NCBI RefSeq assembly: GCF_001642695.1
Contig: NZ_LWCC02000005.1
Span: 756,476 to 794,890, forward strand
DNA from: Streptomyces chilikensis
Lineage (GTDB): Bacteria > Actinomycetota > Actinomycetes > Streptomycetales > Streptomycetaceae
Reading direction: 5' to 3'
DNA length: 38,415 nucleotides
In this document: in pieces, positions 30,794-38,415 of the stretch
Numbering within the stretch: position 1 is the stretch's first letter
Layout: each line of letters starts with the position of its first letter
Translations under genes and position numbers: made by a program
The notes under the pieces: model-generated
Databases searched by the model: none
Seen by the model: only the letters and a program-made list of their open reading frames with translations
Told to the model about the DNA's origin: nothing

Positions 30794-31465
30794 ATGAGTT
30801 CTGGGGCCGCAAGACGCCCGCTGTGTGGGCCGCTGGCACGTGACAGGTTCAGGAAAGCAGGGATGCTGGCCTCGCTCGCGCTGGTCATGGCGACCGGTGT
30901 GGCCACCCCGGCCACCGCGGTGCGGAGCATGCCGGAGCACCCGGCCACGCCGTACGGCGGCGACACGAGCAGGTGCACGGACGGCCAGGACCGGCACGCG
31001 GTCTCGCCCCACGGCGGCGGCTGGGGCAAGGACCACTGCCGGGGAGCCACCGGCCCCACGGGCCCGCAGGGGCCGCGCGGAGCCACCGGCCCCACGGGTC
31101 CGCAGGGGCCGCGCGGGGCCACCGGCCCGTGCGTCGACATCGACTCCGTCGCCCCGTCGAGGTCGGAGCAGTTCAGCGCGGTGATCTCGGGCGGCCTGAC
31201 GTCCGTGGGCCGTCAGGACCTCACGCCCACCGTGGGTCCCTTCACCTGGGTGGACCTCAGCGACAACCCCGGCTACCCAGGACCCTCGTCCTGTGGTGTC
31301 GGCATCTCCACCCAGGGCAACGACCTGTGGGTCCAGGTCCTGACGACCGGTGGCCAGATCTGGCAGACCCACTGCGCCCTGGAGGGCACGACGCTCACCT
31401 GCACGGAGGCGTGGCTGCCGCAGACGGTTCCACCCACCCTCAGGAGCGCCCCGAGCCCGAGGTAG
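30794..31465 (+). CDS. Secreted collagen-like protein
   Basis: 223 aa from the ATG at 30794, with AAGGGAGAG at 30778-30786. A signal peptide is present (basic stretch RDRFRK, then AGMLASLALVMATGV and a likely cut after ATPATA, near residue 42). A Gly-X-Y block (about residues 83-110) reads GATGPTGPQGPRGATGPT and onward, nine triplets, Pro/Thr/Ala/Arg-rich. A cysteine stands directly before it (DHC-RG) and directly after it (GPC), and the C-terminal 110 residues form a separate beta-rich domain with further cysteines. Collagen-like triple helices occur in bacterial surface proteins and spore coats. The three 36-bp DNA repeats in the block are listed separately. Confidence 0.85.
   Translation: MSSGAARRPLCGPLARDRFRKAGMLASLALVMATGVATPATAVRSMPEHPATPYGGDTSRCTDGQDRHAVSPHGGGWGKDHCRGATGPTGPQGPRGATGPTGPQGPRGATGPCVDIDSVAPSRSEQFSAVISGGLTSVGRQDLTPTVGPFTWVDLSDNPGYPGPSSCGVGISTQGNDLWVQVLTTGGQIWQTHCALEGTTLTCTEAWLPQTVPPTLRSAPSPR
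31043..31127 (+). repeat. 36-bp coding tandem repeat in the collagen-like gene
   Basis: Two full units (31043-31078, 31079-31114), differing at one base, and a partial third encode four Gly-X-Y triplets each (GATGPTGPQGPR). In-frame units of this kind can expand or contract by slippage or recombination without breaking the gene. Confidence 0.85.
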
Positions 31466-31627
31466 GCCACGGGCGGCGAGCCGGACCGCCGTGACGGCCG
31501 GCCGCCCGCCCGCCGGCTCCCCGCCGGAGGGTACGCCCGGGGCCCGGGTGGCCCTGGGGAGGAGCGGCTCGCCGTGCCGCACCCGGCACACCCCGCCGGG
31601 GCGGCACGCAGGGCCCCGGTACGGCGA

Positions 31628-31658
31628 AGGGCCGCCGCGGTGTGAACGCGGCGGCCCT
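31628..31658 (-). terminator. Hairpin terminator after the arc-cluster permease
   Basis: A 12-bp stem (31628-31639 with 31647-31658) and a 7-nt loop, 18 nt past the permease stop codon. Confidence 0.75.
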
Positions 31659-31675
31659 CGCGAGCGGGGACCCGG

Positions 31676-33106
31676 TCACCGGACGGCGGGGACCGGCGGC
31701 TCCTCGGCGGTACGCGACGCCAGCACGGAACGCTTGCGGCCGTACCCCAGGTACACCGCCAGTCCCGCCGCCAGGAAGGCGGCGAACTGCGCCCACGTCG
31801 ACGGCCCCGTCTCGTACATCAGGTACAGGCAGAACAGCACGCCCAGTCCCGGCAGCACCGGTCCGAACGGCACCCGGAACGGCCGCGCCAGCTCCGGCTC
31901 CCGGCGCCGCAGCGCGATCACCGCGACGTTGACCGCGGCCATGGCGCCCAGCGTGCCGATGGTGGAGAGGTCGATCAGCCCGTCCAGCGGAACGAACGCC
32001 GCGACCAGGCCGAAGACCACGCCGACGACGACCGTGCCGGTCACCGGCGTGGAGGTCTTCGCGGAGACCTTCTCGAAGACCCGCGGCATCAGGCCGTCGC
32101 GCGACATCGACATCAGGATCCGGCTCTGTCCGTACGTCACCGCCAGCGTCACCGAGGCGATGGCCACCACCGCGCCGAAGGCGATGACCGCCCTGCCCAT
32201 GTCGGAGCCCGTGACGACGTCGACCACGTGGGACAGCGCGGCCGGCCGGCTGCCCGCCTCCTCGGAGCCGATGGCGCCGATCGCCGCGAGGGCCACGGCG
32301 CAGTACAGGACGGTCACCAGGCCGATGCAGACCAGGATCGCGATCGGCACGTCCCGGCGCGGGTTGCGCGACTCCTCGCCGGCCGTGGTGATGGCGTCGA
32401 AGCCGATGTAGGAGAAGAACGCCGCCGAGGTGGCCGCGCCGATGCCCGCCATGCCCTCGGGCGCGAACGGGCTGAGGTGCCCGTCCTGGAAGGCGCTGTA
32501 GCCGACCGCGCAGAACACCAGCAGGATCGCGATCTTGACGACCGCCATCACCGCGGTGGCGCGGGCGCTCTCCCGCACGCCGCGGACCAGCAGCAGGGTG
32601 GCCAGGCCGATCAGCACCACGGCCGGCAGGTTGACCACGCCGCCCTCGGTGGGGCCGTGCGAGAGGACGCCGGGCAGCTGGAGGCCGAGCAGGCTGTCCA
32701 GCAGTTCGTCGAGGTACTCGCTCCAGCCCACCGCGACGGCGGAGATGGAGATGCCGTACTCCAGCAGCAGGCACCAGCCGACCAGGAACGCCGCGGTCTC
32801 GCCGAGACCGGCGTAGGCGAAGGAGTAGGAGGAACCCGCCACCGGGACGGCGCCGCCGAGCTCGGCGAAGGAGAAGGCGGTGAAGACGCAGGTGATCGCG
32901 GCCAGGACGTAGGAGACGACGACCGCGGGGCCGGCCTCGGCGATCGAGTCGGACAGGCCGACGAAGATGCCGGTGCCGACCACGGCGCCGATGCCGAAGC
33001 AGATGAGGTGGAAGAGGCCCATCGTCCGCTTCAGGCCGTGACCCTCGAGGTCGTGGCCCGATTCGGCGATCAGGAGCTGGGAGGACTTGACGCGTGGTGC
33101 GGGCAT
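31676..33106 (-). CDS. APC-superfamily amino acid permease
   Basis: 476 aa from the ATG at 33106. Twelve hydrophobic segments can be placed; the first carries the family motif GIGAVVGTGIFVG (about 38-50), where the amino acid carboxylate binds. It resembles cationic amino acid transporters (CAT/YfnA type). As the third gene of the cluster after arcA and arcB, it may bring in arginine or exchange it for ornithine. A 221-bp gap and the lack of an obvious ribosome site mean its coupling to arcB is uncertain. Confidence 0.9.
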   Translation of the reverse strand: MPAPRVKSSQLLIAESGHDLEGHGLKRTMGLFHLICFGIGAVVGTGIFVGLSDSIAEAGPAVVVSYVLAAITCVFTAFSFAELGGAVPVAGSSYSFAYAGLGETAAFLVGWCLLLEYGISISAVAVGWSEYLDELLDSLLGLQLPGVLSHGPTEGGVVNLPAVVLIGLATLLLVRGVRESARATAVMAVVKIAILLVFCAVGYSAFQDGHLSPFAPEGMAGIGAATSAAFFSYIGFDAITTAGEESRNPRRDVPIAILVCIGLVTVLYCAVALAAIGAIGSEEAGSRPAALSHVVDVVTGSDMGRAVIAFGAVVAIASVTLAVTYGQSRILMSMSRDGLMPRVFEKVSAKTSTPVTGTVVVGVVFGLVAAFVPLDGLIDLSTIGTLGAMAAVNVAVIALRRREPELARPFRVPFGPVLPGLGVLFCLYLMYETGPSTWAQFAAFLAAGLAVYLGYGRKRSVLASRTAEEPPVPAVR

Positions 33107-33327
33107 GCGGGTGGTGCTCGTTTCTGGGTGGTGCGGGGCGCGACGGGGTGGGTCGCGGGTCGGGCGGCACGGAAGGGATGGTTCCCTGCCGCCCGGGGGT
33201 CGGTTCCGCGGCGCGCGACGGCCGCGGAGCAGCATCCTCGGGCCAACCCGGTCACCGGGTCAACGGGGGTCCGGATCACCGGCCGGGCGGACGACCGGGG
33301 CGACCGGGGCCGCCCCGGGCACCGGTG

Positions 33328-34338
33328 TCACCGGCCGAGCGCGGCGACCATGACGGCCTTGATGGTGTGCAGGCGGTTCTCCGCCTCGTCGAAGACGACG
33401 GAGTGCGCCGACTCGAAGACCTCGTCGGTGACCTCCAGGCAGTCCAGGCCGTACTCGGCGTGGATCCGCCGGCCGACCTCGGTGCCGAGGTCGTGGAAGG
33501 CGGGGAGGCAGTGCAGGAACTTCACGTCCGGGTTGCCCGTGGCGCGCAGCACGTCCATGGTCACCGCGTACGGCGACAGCGCGGCGATCCGCTCGCCCCA
33601 GACCTCCTTGGGCTCGCCCATGGAGACCCAGACGTCGGTGGCGACGAAGTGCGCGCCCCGGACGCCCTCGGCGACCTCCTCGGTCAGCGTGACGCGCGCG
33701 CCGCTGATCTCCGCCAGCTTGCGCGCCCGGGCGACGACCTCCTCGGCGGGCCAGTGGTCGCGGGGCGCGACGATCCGCACGTCCATGCCGAGCAGGGCGC
33801 CGGTGACCAGGTAGGAGTTGCCCATGTTGAACCGGGCGTCGCCCAGGTAGGCGAAGGCGGTCTCCTCCAGCGGCCGGCCGCCGTGCTCGGTCATGGTGAG
33901 CACGTCGGCGAGCATCTGGGTGGGGTGCCAGTCGTCGGTCAGGCCGTTGAAGACCGGCACGCCCGCGTACGCGGCGAGCTCCTCCACCTTGGCCTGGCTG
34001 TCGCCCCGGTACTCGATGCCGTCGTACATCCGGCCCAGCACCCGGGCGGTGTCCTTGACCGACTCCTTGTGCCCGATCTGCGAGGCGGACGGGTCCAGGA
34101 AGGTGGTCGAGGCGCCCTGGTCGGCGGCGGCGACCTCGAACGCGCAGCGGGTGCGGGTCGAGGTCTTCTCGAAGATCAGCGCGATGTTGCGGCCCCGCAG
34201 GTACTGGGTCTCGCTCCCGGCCTTCTTGGCCGCCTTCAGCTCGGCGGCCAGTTCGACCAGGCCGAGGAACTCCTCACGGGTGAAGTCCAGCTCCTTGAGG
34301 AAGCTGCGGCCGGCGAGGGCTGAGGGGAGGAGGGGCAT
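33328..34338 (-). CDS. arcB: Ornithine carbamoyltransferase, catabolic type
   Basis: 336 aa from the ATG at 34338; the adjoining GTG at 34341 is too close to AGGAG. Carbamoyl phosphate is bound by STRTR (60-64) and HPTQ (about 137-140); the ornithine loop is HCLPAFHD (about 270). In the arginine deiminase pathway it converts citrulline and phosphate to ornithine and carbamoyl phosphate. It lies after arcA with an 85-bp gap that contains an ARG-box-like site and a TAGAAT -10, so it can be transcribed separately. Length and start resemble catabolic OTCs; anabolic ArgF is the alternative. Confidence 0.95.
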   Translation of the reverse strand: MPLLPSALAGRSFLKELDFTREEFLGLVELAAELKAAKKAGSETQYLRGRNIALIFEKTSTRTRCAFEVAAADQGASTTFLDPSASQIGHKESVKDTARVLGRMYDGIEYRGDSQAKVEELAAYAGVPVFNGLTDDWHPTQMLADVLTMTEHGGRPLEETAFAYLGDARFNMGNSYLVTGALLGMDVRIVAPRDHWPAEEVVARARKLAEISGARVTLTEEVAEGVRGAHFVATDVWVSMGEPKEVWGERIAALSPYAVTMDVLRATGNPDVKFLHCLPAFHDLGTEVGRRIHAEYGLDCLEVTDEVFESAHSVVFDEAENRLHTIKAVMVAALGR

Positions 34339-34371
34339 CACGAGCTCCTGTGCTGCTGCGGGGACGCTGGA

Positions 34372-34402
34372 ATTCTATACGACGGTGAGAATGATTATTC
34401 AC
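34372..34402 (-). promoter_or_regulatory. ARG-box-like operator and arcB promoter
   Basis: The minus strand has GTGAATAATCATTCTCAC (34402-34385), close to the arginine-repressor consensus TGAAT-N4-ATTCA, followed by a TAGAAT -10 (34377-34372). The box covers the -35 region, so ArgR would control arcB separately from arcA. The patch is strikingly AT-rich for this genome. Confidence 0.7.
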
Positions 34403-34423
34403 CGCAGGGTGGAAAGCGAGACC

Positions 34424-35647
34424 CTACACCGGATCCCGCTCCACCGGGCAGCTCATGCAGCGCGGCCCGCCCCGCCCCCGGCCCAGCTCGTTGCCCCGGA
34501 TCTCGATCACCTCGACCCCCTGCTTGCGCAGGTGCGTGTTGGTGGTGGTGTTCCGCTCGTAGGCGACCACCACGCCCGGCTCCACCGCCAGCACGTTGCA
34601 CCCGTCGTCCCACTGCTCCCGCTCGGCCGCGTGGACGTCCTGGGTCGCGGTCAGCACCCGGATCTCGCCCAGGTCCAGCGCCGAGGCGATCGCGCGGTGC
34701 ATGTGCTCCGGCGGATGGTCGGCGACATCGATCCGCCGCCCCGCGCCGCCCGGGGTGATCGTGTACGAGCGGAGCATGCCGAGCCCCGCGTACTGGGTGA
34801 AGGTGTCCCGGTCCACCATGGTCATCACGGTGTCCAGGTGCATCGTCGCCCGCCGCTTCGGCATGTCCAGCGCCACCACGGTGCGCGCCGACCCGGTGGC
34901 GAAGAGCTTGTGGGCGATCATCTCCACCGCCTGCGGGGTGGTCCGCTCGCTCATCCCGATCAGCACCGCCCCGTTGCCGATCACCAGCACGTCGCCGCCC
35001 TCGATGGTCGACGGGTAGTCCTCGTGTCCCTGCGACCAGATGTGGAACTCCTCACGGCGGAACAGCGGGTGGTGCCGGTAGATCGCCTCGAAGTGCACCG
35101 TCTCGCGGCGGCGGGCCCGCCAGCGCATCGCGTTGATGGACACCCCGTCGTAGATCCAGGCGGAGGTGTCGCGGGTGAAGAGGTGGTTGGGCAGCGGGTT
35201 CAGCAGGAAGTCGTCCAGCTCCATCACGTGGAACCGGACCGAGACGGGCTCCGGATGCTCGTCCAGGTACTCCCGCTTGGTCATGCCGCCGATCAGCGCC
35301 TCGGCCAGCCGGTCGGACGGCAGCTCCTCGAAGACGGATCTCAGGTGGCCGGTGGCGAGCGGGCCGAACTCCCGGTTGTCGAACACCTCGTCCAGGACGA
35401 GGGAGCGCGCCTCGGGGATGGCGAGCGTCTCGGCCAGCAGGTCGCCGAAGAGGTGCACGGCGACGCCGCGCTCACGCAGCACCGAGGCGAAGGCGTCGTG
35501 CTCCGCCTGGGCACGGCGCACCCAGAGCACGTCGTCGAAGAGCAGGTCGTCCTTGTTGCTGGGCGTGAGCCGTTTCAGCTCCAGGCCCGGACGGTGCAGC
35601 ACGACCCGGCGCAGCCGGCCGGCCTCTGAGTCGACGTGGAATCCCAT
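34424..35647 (-). CDS. arcA: Arginine deiminase
   Basis: 407 aa from the ATG at 35647; an ATG three codons upstream (35656) is an alternative. Typical [21 protein letters not shown] (4-21), [27 protein letters not shown] (catalytic-acid region), [19 protein letters not shown], and the nucleophilic Cys near the C terminus in [11 protein letters not shown]. It hydrolyses L-arginine to citrulline and ammonia. It is the first gene of the arc cluster, divergent from a LuxR-type regulator. No arcC (carbamate kinase), needed to make ATP from carbamoyl phosphate, is found in the window. Confidence 0.96.
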   Translation of the reverse strand: MGFHVDSEAGRLRRVVLHRPGLELKRLTPSNKDDLLFDDVLWVRRAQAEHDAFASVLRERGVAVHLFGDLLAETLAIPEARSLVLDEVFDNREFGPLATGHLRSVFEELPSDRLAEALIGGMTKREYLDEHPEPVSVRFHVMELDDFLLNPLPNHLFTRDTSAWIYDGVSINAMRWRARRRETVHFEAIYRHHPLFRREEFHIWSQGHEDYPSTIEGGDVLVIGNGAVLIGMSERTTPQAVEMIAHKLFATGSARTVVALDMPKRRATMHLDTVMTMVDRDTFTQYAGLGMLRSYTITPGGAGRRIDVADHPPEHMHRAIASALDLGEIRVLTATQDVHAAEREQWDDGCNVLAVEPGVVVAYERNTTTNTHLRKQGVEVIEIRGNELGRGRGGPRCMSCPVERDPV

Positions 35648-35829
35648 GCCCCTCATCCTGACCCCGACCGCACGACTTCATCCCTGTTCACCTGCACCTT
35701 CCGCCCGCAAGCAGCAGCCGCCTGCCGGCCCGGAGCTTTACGCCTGGGAAGATCCGTGCGAAGTTGCGGCATTGCGCCATGGCACGAACCCGCCGCGCCC
35801 CGGCGGAACGGGAACGAATGGGGGCCACG

Positions 35830-36816
35830 ATGATCCAGGACGTGCTGGGACTGACGGAGAGCGAGTCGAACGCCTACCGGGAGCTGTTGCGCCGCCCCTC
35901 CTGCTCCGCCGGGGAACTGGCCGGGGTGCTGGAGGTGCCCGAGGGCGAGGCGGCGCGGCTGATGGGACGGCTGGAGGCGCTGGGCCTGGCCGCCCGCAAC
36001 GGGCAGGCGCCCGGCCGGCTGAGCGCCTCGCCGCCCCGGCTCGCGCTCGGTTCGATGCTGGTCCACCGGCAGAACGCGCTCCGGCTCGCGGAGATCGAAC
36101 TCGGCTCGCTGGAGGAGCTGTACCGGGCGACCATGGCCGAACGGTCCTCCTCCGACGTCCTGGACGTGATCCGCGGCACCGACGCCACCCGGCAGCGCCT
36201 GGAACAGCTCCAGACCGGCGCGCGCAGCGAGATCCTGGGCCTGGTCCAGGCGCCCTCCCGCTTCGTCTCCGTCGCCGAGAACACCGCCACCGAGGCCGCC
36301 GCGGCGGCGCGCGGGGTCGCCTACCGGGTGGTGCTGGAGCGCCGCATGCTGGAGGAGGGCGACGGCATCGTCGAGGAGCTCGAGCGCGCGGTCGACGCGG
36401 GGGAGGAGGTACGGGTCACCGACTCGGTCCCGGTCAAGCTGCTGATCGCGGACCGCGAGCTGGCGCTGGTGCCGATGGGCGGCCGGGGCCACGCCGCGGA
36501 CGGCGCCCTGCTGGTGCGTCCCAGCGGCCTGCTCGACGCCCTCATAGGCCTCTTCGAGCTCGTCTGGCACCGCAGTTCGCGGCTCACGGTGCCCCGGGCG
36601 GGGGAGGTCGTGGTGTCCACCTCCAGCGCCCTGGACGGGACGGACGCCCGCATCATGAGCCTGCTGGTCGCCGGGCTCACCGACCAGGCGGTCGCCGTGC
36701 GTCTCGGACTGTCGTTGCGCACCGTGCAGCGCCGGGTGGGCCAGCTGATGAAGCTCACCGGCGCCCAGACCCGCCTCCAGCTGGGCCTTCAGGCCGCGCG
36801 CCTCGGCTGGGCCTGA
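35830..36816 (+). CDS. TrmB/LuxR-type transcriptional regulator
   Basis: 328 aa from the ATG at 35830, 5 nt after a GGGGG site; an in-frame ATG at 35818 is also possible. The N-terminal part (LGLTESESNAYRELLRRP, about 6-23, through LMGRLEALGLA) is a TrmB-like winged helix, a middle domain is phospholipase-D-like in predicted pattern, and a LuxR/GerE helix-turn-helix ends the protein (ARIMSLLVAGLTDQAVAVRL, then GLSLRTVQRRV). It is divergent from arcA and could regulate the arginine cluster. This class is abundant in Streptomyces and usually of unknown target. Confidence 0.85.
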   Translation: MIQDVLGLTESESNAYRELLRRPSCSAGELAGVLEVPEGEAARLMGRLEALGLAARNGQAPGRLSASPPRLALGSMLVHRQNALRLAEIELGSLEELYRATMAERSSSDVLDVIRGTDATRQRLEQLQTGARSEILGLVQAPSRFVSVAENTATEAAAAARGVAYRVVLERRMLEEGDGIVEELERAVDAGEEVRVTDSVPVKLLIADRELALVPMGGRGHAADGALLVRPSGLLDALIGLFELVWHRSSRLTVPRAGEVVVSTSSALDGTDARIMSLLVAGLTDQAVAVRLGLSLRTVQRRVGQLMKLTGAQTRLQLGLQAARLGWA

Positions 36817-36856
36817 CCGCCCGGGCGGCGCCGGAAACCCTCCCGGCGCGGCCCCG

Positions 36857-36887
36857 GTGACGCTCCGTCATGTCCGCCGCCTAAAAT
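36857..36887 (+). promoter_or_regulatory. Promoter for a leaderless paaX-like message
   Basis: -35 GTGACG (36857-36862), a 19-bp spacer, and -10 TAAAAT (36882-36887) precede the GTG at 36895 by exactly 7 nt, so transcription should begin at or next to the start codon. No Shine-Dalgarno sequence is present, which fits. Confidence 0.6.
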
Positions 36888-36894
36888 GATCAAC

Positions 36895-37701
36895 GTGTCC
36901 GACCAGCGCGCTCCCCGATCCCTCATCGTCACGCTCTACGGCGCGTACGGCCGCCACCTGCCAGGACCGCTGCCCGTCTCGGAGCTGATCCGGCTGCTCG
37001 CGGCGGTGGACGTCGACGCCCCCGCCGTGCGTTCGGCGGTCTCCCGGCTCAAGCGGCGCGGCATGCTCGTCCCCGCCCGCACCGCCGCCGGCGCGGCCGG
37101 CTACGCGCTCTCGCCGGACGCGCGGCAGCTGCTCGACGACGCCGGACGCCGGCTGCACGCCGGCCCGCCCGGGCAGGAGGAGGGCTGGCTGCTCGCCGTC
37201 TTCTCCGTGCCGGAGACGCTGCGGCAGCGCCGCCACGTGCTGCGCACCCGGCTGGCCCGCCTCGGGTTCGGCACGGCCGCGCCCGGGGTGTGGATAGCCC
37301 CGGCCCGCGTCCACGACGAGACCCGGCACACCCTGAGCCGTCTCGGCCTCGACCGCTACGTGGACCTCTTCCGCGGCGAGCACCTCGGCTTCCCGCCCAC
37401 CGGGGAGGCCCTGGCCCGGTGGTGGGACCTCGCCGCGATCGCCGCCCGCTACGAGGACTTCCTCGCCCGGCACACCGGCCTGCTGCGGGCCTGGGAGCAG
37501 CGGGCGGACACCCCCGCGGAGGAGGCCTACCGGGACTACCTCCTCACCCTCGACGCCTGGCGCGAACTGCCGTACGCGGACCCGGGCCTGCCCCCGCGGC
37601 TGCTCCCCGCCGACTGGCCGGGGCCGCGCGCCGCCGCGCTCTTCGGCGCCCTGCGCGACCGGCTGGGCGAGGGCGCGGCGAGGTTCGTCCGGCCGGCGTG
37701 A
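36895..37701 (+). CDS. PaaX-family transcriptional repressor
   Basis: 268 aa from the GTG at 36895; the ATG at 36886 lies inside the -10 element and would be absent from the mRNA. N-terminal winged helix: RSLIVTLYGAYGRHL, PAVRSAVSRLKRRGML (about 43-58); middle PaaX domain with EGWLLAVFSVPE; C-terminal domain with YRDYLLTLDAWRELPYADPGLP, the family signature. PaaX represses phenylacetate breakdown genes and is released by phenylacetyl-CoA, but no paa genes are in the window. Many Streptomyces encode several PaaX-like proteins with other targets. Confidence 0.9.
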   Translation: MSDQRAPRSLIVTLYGAYGRHLPGPLPVSELIRLLAAVDVDAPAVRSAVSRLKRRGMLVPARTAAGAAGYALSPDARQLLDDAGRRLHAGPPGQEEGWLLAVFSVPETLRQRRHVLRTRLARLGFGTAAPGVWIAPARVHDETRHTLSRLGLDRYVDLFRGEHLGFPPTGEALARWWDLAAIAARYEDFLARHTGLLRAWEQRADTPAEEAYRDYLLTLDAWRELPYADPGLPPRLLPADWPGPRAAALFGALRDRLGEGAARFVRPA

Positions 37702-37816
37702 GCCGGCCCGGGCGGCGCGTCCCCGCGGCCCGCCCGCGACGGTCGCGGTCCGGCCCCGTGCCACGGCCGTCCGGCGGTTCGCTGTGGACGGCCCGCCCGG
37801 CGGTGGGGCCTTTGCA

Positions 37817-37834
37817 CCACAGGGCTCCCTGTGG
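37817..37834. promoter_or_regulatory. Perfect 18-bp palindrome upstream of the DUF1648 gene
   Basis: CCACAGGGCTCCCTGTGG is fully symmetric and lies 11 bp before the ATG at 37846. It could be a repressor site, or a short hairpin in the mRNA leader. A TTGCAC sequence (37812-37817) abuts it and might be a -35. Confidence 0.65.
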
Positions 37835-37845
37835 ACGATGGGTCC

Positions 37846-38376
37846 ATGGTCTTCTCCTCGCCCCTGCGCGCGTGGCTGCTCCCCAACGCCCTCCTGCCCG
37901 TCCTGCTCGTGGCCTGGGGCGCGCTCCGCTACCCGCACCTGCCGGGGCGGATACCGGAACACGTCGGGCTCGGCGGGGTGGACGCCTGGACGGACAGGAC
38001 GATCGGCAGCGCCTTCGCCCCGGTCCTCGTCCACCTGGGCGTGACGGTGCTGATGGTGGGCTGCGCCGAGCTGACCCTGCGCGTGACCCCGCGCGACGAG
38101 CTGCGGGCCGGCCGGCCCGCACCGTTCGCCGTGACGCCCACGGCCCCGTCCCCGCTCAGCAGACCCGGCAGCCGTGCCTCCGCGCGCCGGATCGCCCGCG
38201 CCCTGCTGGTGTTCAACGCCTGCGTCGGCGTCTCCTTCGTCGCGGGCTGCGGAGTGCTCTGGCGCTCCACGCCGGATCCGGACGTGCCCGCGTGGATCCT
38301 CGTGGCGATGATCCTGCCGCTCCTGGCGGGCGGCGCGGTGACGGTCGCCGCGGCGACCGGCGACCGGCGGCGGTGA
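37846..38376 (+). CDS. DUF1648-type membrane protein
   Basis: 176 aa from the ATG at 37846; five codons upstream is another ATG (37831) that lies in the palindrome and is less likely. Four membrane segments are visible (about 13-27; 60-76; 120-139; 149-168). The first loop, RYPHLPGRIPEHVGLGGVDAW, is the DUF1648 signature; SdpI-type proteins share it. Such genes often travel with a YtrA-type GntR regulator; the downstream neighbour lies outside the window. Function is unknown. Confidence 0.8.
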   Translation: MVFSSPLRAWLLPNALLPVLLVAWGALRYPHLPGRIPEHVGLGGVDAWTDRTIGSAFAPVLVHLGVTVLMVGCAELTLRVTPRDELRAGRPAPFAVTPTAPSPLSRPGSRASARRIARALLVFNACVGVSFVAGCGVLWRSTPDPDVPAWILVAMILPLLAGGAVTVAAATGDRRR

Positions 38377-38415
38377 CCGGGGCGGCGCCGGGCGCCCGCT
38401 CCCGCGGCCCGGCTC

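Noticed and set aside
31043-31127. Tandem repeats that could suggest a CRISPR array or satellite
   Set aside because: Units are contiguous, in frame, and encode Gly-X-Y triplets; there are no spacers. The other tandem repeats (7309-7346, 23288-23328, 24821-24846) also lack spacers.

Overview
The window is very GC-rich, uses actinobacterial codons, has many GTG starts and 4-bp ATGA/GTGA start-stop overlaps, and carries families typical of Streptomyces: MsiK-type sugar importers without their own ATPase, murC-msrB, a SepF-like protein, DUF6099, and an arginine deiminase cluster. It reads as chromosomal Streptomyces DNA. Assignments come from reading translated sequence; no database search was run.

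Region A (1-18.9 kb) is a carbohydrate/sugar-acid catabolic island made of several transcription units. (1) On the minus strand, 7172 to 215, two ABC permeases are followed by a Gfo/Idh/MocA oxidoreductase, a PmoA-like (DUF6807) protein, an intracellular GH43 glycosidase and, unusually last, the lipoprotein solute-binding protein. (2) On the minus strand, 10799 to 7409, a GntR/FadR regulator precedes a DHDPS-family lyase and an IlvD/Edd-family sugar-acid dehydratase that keeps the three Fe-S cysteines. (3) On the minus strand, 13249 to 11064, lie a 5-dehydro-4-deoxyglucarate dehydratase-like enzyme and an unknown protein. (4) Divergent from these is a uronate dehydrogenase-like gene (13493-14311). 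(5) A LacI regulator (15440-14361) is divergent from a trio (15734-18899) of Gfo/Idh/MocA oxidoreductase, DUF993 protein and sugar-isomerase-like TIM barrel. A perfect 20-bp LacI-type palindrome precedes the trio and a related 16-bp site precedes the importer operon, so the two look like one split regulon. A plausible overall job is import of an oligosaccharide or glycoside, intracellular trimming, oxidation, and sugar-acid dehydration toward 2-oxoglutarate semialdehyde.

Region B (18.9-23.3 kb) is a patchwork: a 34-residue acidic repeat peptide with a strong terminator, a broken duplicate of msrB, a RHH/PIN toxin-antitoxin pair, the murC-msrB operon, and two decayed RHS fragments sharing an exact 59-bp repeat around a small two-helix membrane protein.

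Region C (23.3-30.5 kb) holds mostly housekeeping or lineage genes: an Orn/Lys/Arg decarboxylase divergent from a YbdK-type carboxylate-amine ligase, an MFS remnant, a SepF-like protein, a RecF/AAA-like ATPase coupled to a MazG-like pyrophosphohydrolase, a DUF6099 protein and a family 2 glycosyltransferase.

Region D (30.6-38.4 kb) contains a secreted collagen-like protein, the arginine deiminase cluster arcA-arcB-permease with an ARG-box-like site inside it, a LuxR-type regulator divergent from arcA, a PaaX-like repressor that is probably leaderless, and a DUF1648-like membrane protein behind a perfect 18-bp palindrome. No rRNA, tRNA, CRISPR array or intact insertion sequence was seen.
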